Made by a program: the position numbers and the translations under genes
Part shown: positions 62,478 through 64,000 of the stretch, one piece after another
How positions within the stretch are numbered: position 1 is the first letter of the stretch
Layout: each line of letters begins with the position of its first letter
The notes under the pieces: model-generated
What the model saw: the letters and a program-made list of their open reading frames with translations, nothing else
The model's database searches: none
What the model was told of the DNA's origin: nothing
NCBI GenBank assembly: GCA_023078555.1
Contig: CM041197.1
Span: 12,431,967-12,495,966, forward strand
From: Ulva prolifera
Lineage: Eukaryota; Chlorophyta; Ulvophyceae; Ulvales; Ulvaceae
Direction: 5' to 3'
Length of the DNA stretch: 64,000 nt

Positions 62478-64000
62478 GATGAGGTGCACTTGTGCTGCTG
62501 AGGTGCACCTGTGGGCACTGTAATTTGGGTGCGGAAAACGATCGAATCATTAAAATCTGAGCATGCAGTGCTGTTCGGAACATGCATAAATGCTAGAATA
62601 CACCATTTCCGTCGTTTCTGTGACAGATGTATGAGGCTACGGAGCATGCGTGTGCTGCTGAGGTGCACCTGTGGGCACTGTAAGTTGGATGCGGAAAACG
62701 ATCGAATCATCAAAATCTGAGGATGCAGTGCTGTTCGGAACATGCATTAATGCTAGAATACTCCAGCTCCGTCGTTTCCATGACAGATGTAAGAGGCTAA
62801 GGTGCGTGCGCGTCCTGATGAGGTGCACTTGTGCTGCTGAGGTGCACCTGTGGGCACTGTAATTTGGGTGCGGAAAACGATCGAATCATTAAAATCTGAG
62901 GATGCAGTGCTGTTCGGAACATGCATTAATGCTAGAATACTCCAGCTCCGTCGTTTCCATGACAGATGTAAGAGGCTAAGGTGCGTGCGCGTCCTGCTGA
63001 GGTGCACTTGTGCTGCTGAGGTGCACCTGTGGGCACTGTAATTTGGGTGCGGAAAACGATCGAATCATCAAAATCTGAGCATGCAGTGCTGTTCGGAACA
63101 TGCATAAATGCTAGAATACACCATTTCCGTCGTTTCTGTGACAGATGTATGAGGCTACGGAGCATGCGTGTGCTGCTGAGGTGCACCTGTGGGCACTGTA
63201 AGTTGGATGCGGAAAACGATCGAATCATCAAAATCTGAGGATGCAGTGCTGTTCGGAACATGCATTAATGCTAGAATACTCCAGCTCCGTCGTTTCCATG
63301 ACAGATGTAAGAGGCTAAGGTGCGTGCGCGTCCTGCTGAGGTGCACTTGTGCTGCTGAGGTGCACCTGTGGGCACTGTAATTTGGGTGCGGAAAACGATC
63401 GAATCATCAAAATCTGAGCATGCAGTGCTGTTCGGAACATGCATAAATGCTAGAATACACCGTTTCCGTCGTTTCTGTGACAGATGTATGAGGCTACGGA
63501 GCATGCGTGTGCTGCTGAGGTGCACCTGTGGGCACTGTAATTTGGATGCGGAAAACGATCGAATCATCAAAATCTGAGCATGCAGTGCTGTTCGGAACAT
63601 GTATAAATGCTAGAAGAGACCAGCTCCTTCGTTTCCATGACAGATGTATGAGGCTACGGAGCATGCGTGTGCTGCTGAGGTGCACCTGTGGGCACTGTAA
63701 TTTGGATGCGGAAAACGATCGAATCATCAAAATCTGAGCATGAGGTGCTGTTCGGAACATGCATAAATGCTAGAATACACCATTTCCGTCGTTTCTGTGA
63801 CAGATGTATGAGGCTACGGAGCATGCGTGTGCTGCTGAGGTGCACCTGTGGGCACTGTAAGTTGGATGCGGAAAACGATCGAATCATCAAAATCTGAGGA
63901 TGCAGTGCTGTTCGGAACATGCAGTAATGCTAGAATACTCCAGCTCCGTCGTTTCCATGACAGATGTAAGAGGCTAAGGTGCGTGCGCGTCCTGATGAGG
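62474..64000. repeat. Satellite DNA array, right arm
   Basis: The same satellite resumes in the same orientation and phase directly after the transposon and runs off the window end. Monomer starts are at 62511 (A), 62671 (C), 62850 (C), 63029 (A), 63189 (C), 63368 (A), 63528 (B), 63688 (A) and 63848 (C, cut by the window edge). Two adjacent C monomers occur at 62671 and 62850. Three monomers (starting at 62671, 63189 and 63848) carry GTAAGTTGG in place of GTAATTTGG. That variant is otherwise confined to the left part of the window (about 0.2-12.2 kb and 23.7 kb). Confidence 0.97.

Larger units (their letters stand above)
60013..62510 (+). repeat. C monomer split by the transposon
   Basis: The left part, 60013-60158, is 146 bp. 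The right part after the second TCCT, 62478-62510, is 33 bp. The sum is exactly 179 bp, the normal C length, so the host monomer was intact before insertion and nothing else was gained or lost. Confidence 0.95.

Noticed and set aside
1-64000. tRNA, rRNA, telomere repeats or simple microsatellites
   Set aside because: No cloverleaf-like stretch, rRNA core motif or short-unit telomeric run was seen in the satellite or the transposon.

Overview
The window is almost entirely one eukaryotic satellite DNA array, cut once by a 2.3 kb DNA transposon. No host protein-coding, tRNA or rRNA gene is visible. A long tandem array of nucleosome-sized monomers at about 47.5% GC, with several levels of higher-order repeat (HOR), plus a terminal-inverted-repeat transposon, indicates a nuclear eukaryotic chromosome in a heterochromatic, centromere-like or subtelomeric setting. 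I cannot name the lineage: no gene is present to place it.

Layout. 1-60158 is the left arm of the array (roughly 360 monomers). 60159-62473 is the transposon. 62474-64000 is the right arm (about nine more monomers). The array runs off both window edges. Three monomer classes make it up. A (160 bp) has ATACACCATTTCC in its variable segment. B (160 bp) has AGAGACCAGCTCC there. C (179 bp) has ATACTCCAGCTCC and is longer because of a 19-bp internal tandem duplication. I phase monomers at GTGGGCACTG. The classes combine into HORs of 339 bp (C-A'), 499 bp (C-B-A), 659 bp (A-A-C-A), 1478 bp (nine monomers) and 3135 bp (nineteen monomers). Near-identical blocks of several kb recur at offsets of 7991, 10749, 11408 and 5253 bp.

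Zones. About 0-13 kb is rich in C-B-A and C-A' units and in older-looking variants. Two stretches (about 3.87-4.26 kb and 13.42-17.41 kb, with the single N at 13541) are full of one-base indels and look like poorly polished assembly. About 20-60 kb is dominated by newer, well-homogenised units marked by paired private variants. The right arm past the transposon again carries variants typical of the left end of the window.

The transposon has perfect 20-bp terminal inverted repeats starting CACTACAAGG and a 4-bp target duplication (TCCT). Removing the element and one TCCT restores exactly one 179-bp C monomer. CAC termini with a 4-bp duplication fit the Chapaev branch of the CMC (CACTA/Mirage/Chapaev) superfamily. 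No transposase is recognisable, so it looks non-autonomous. Its two ends carry clustered TGTACA palindromes, the outer two at mirrored distances from each end. Short co-linear matches between its right end and the satellite monomer raise the possibility that satellite and transposon family share ancestry.
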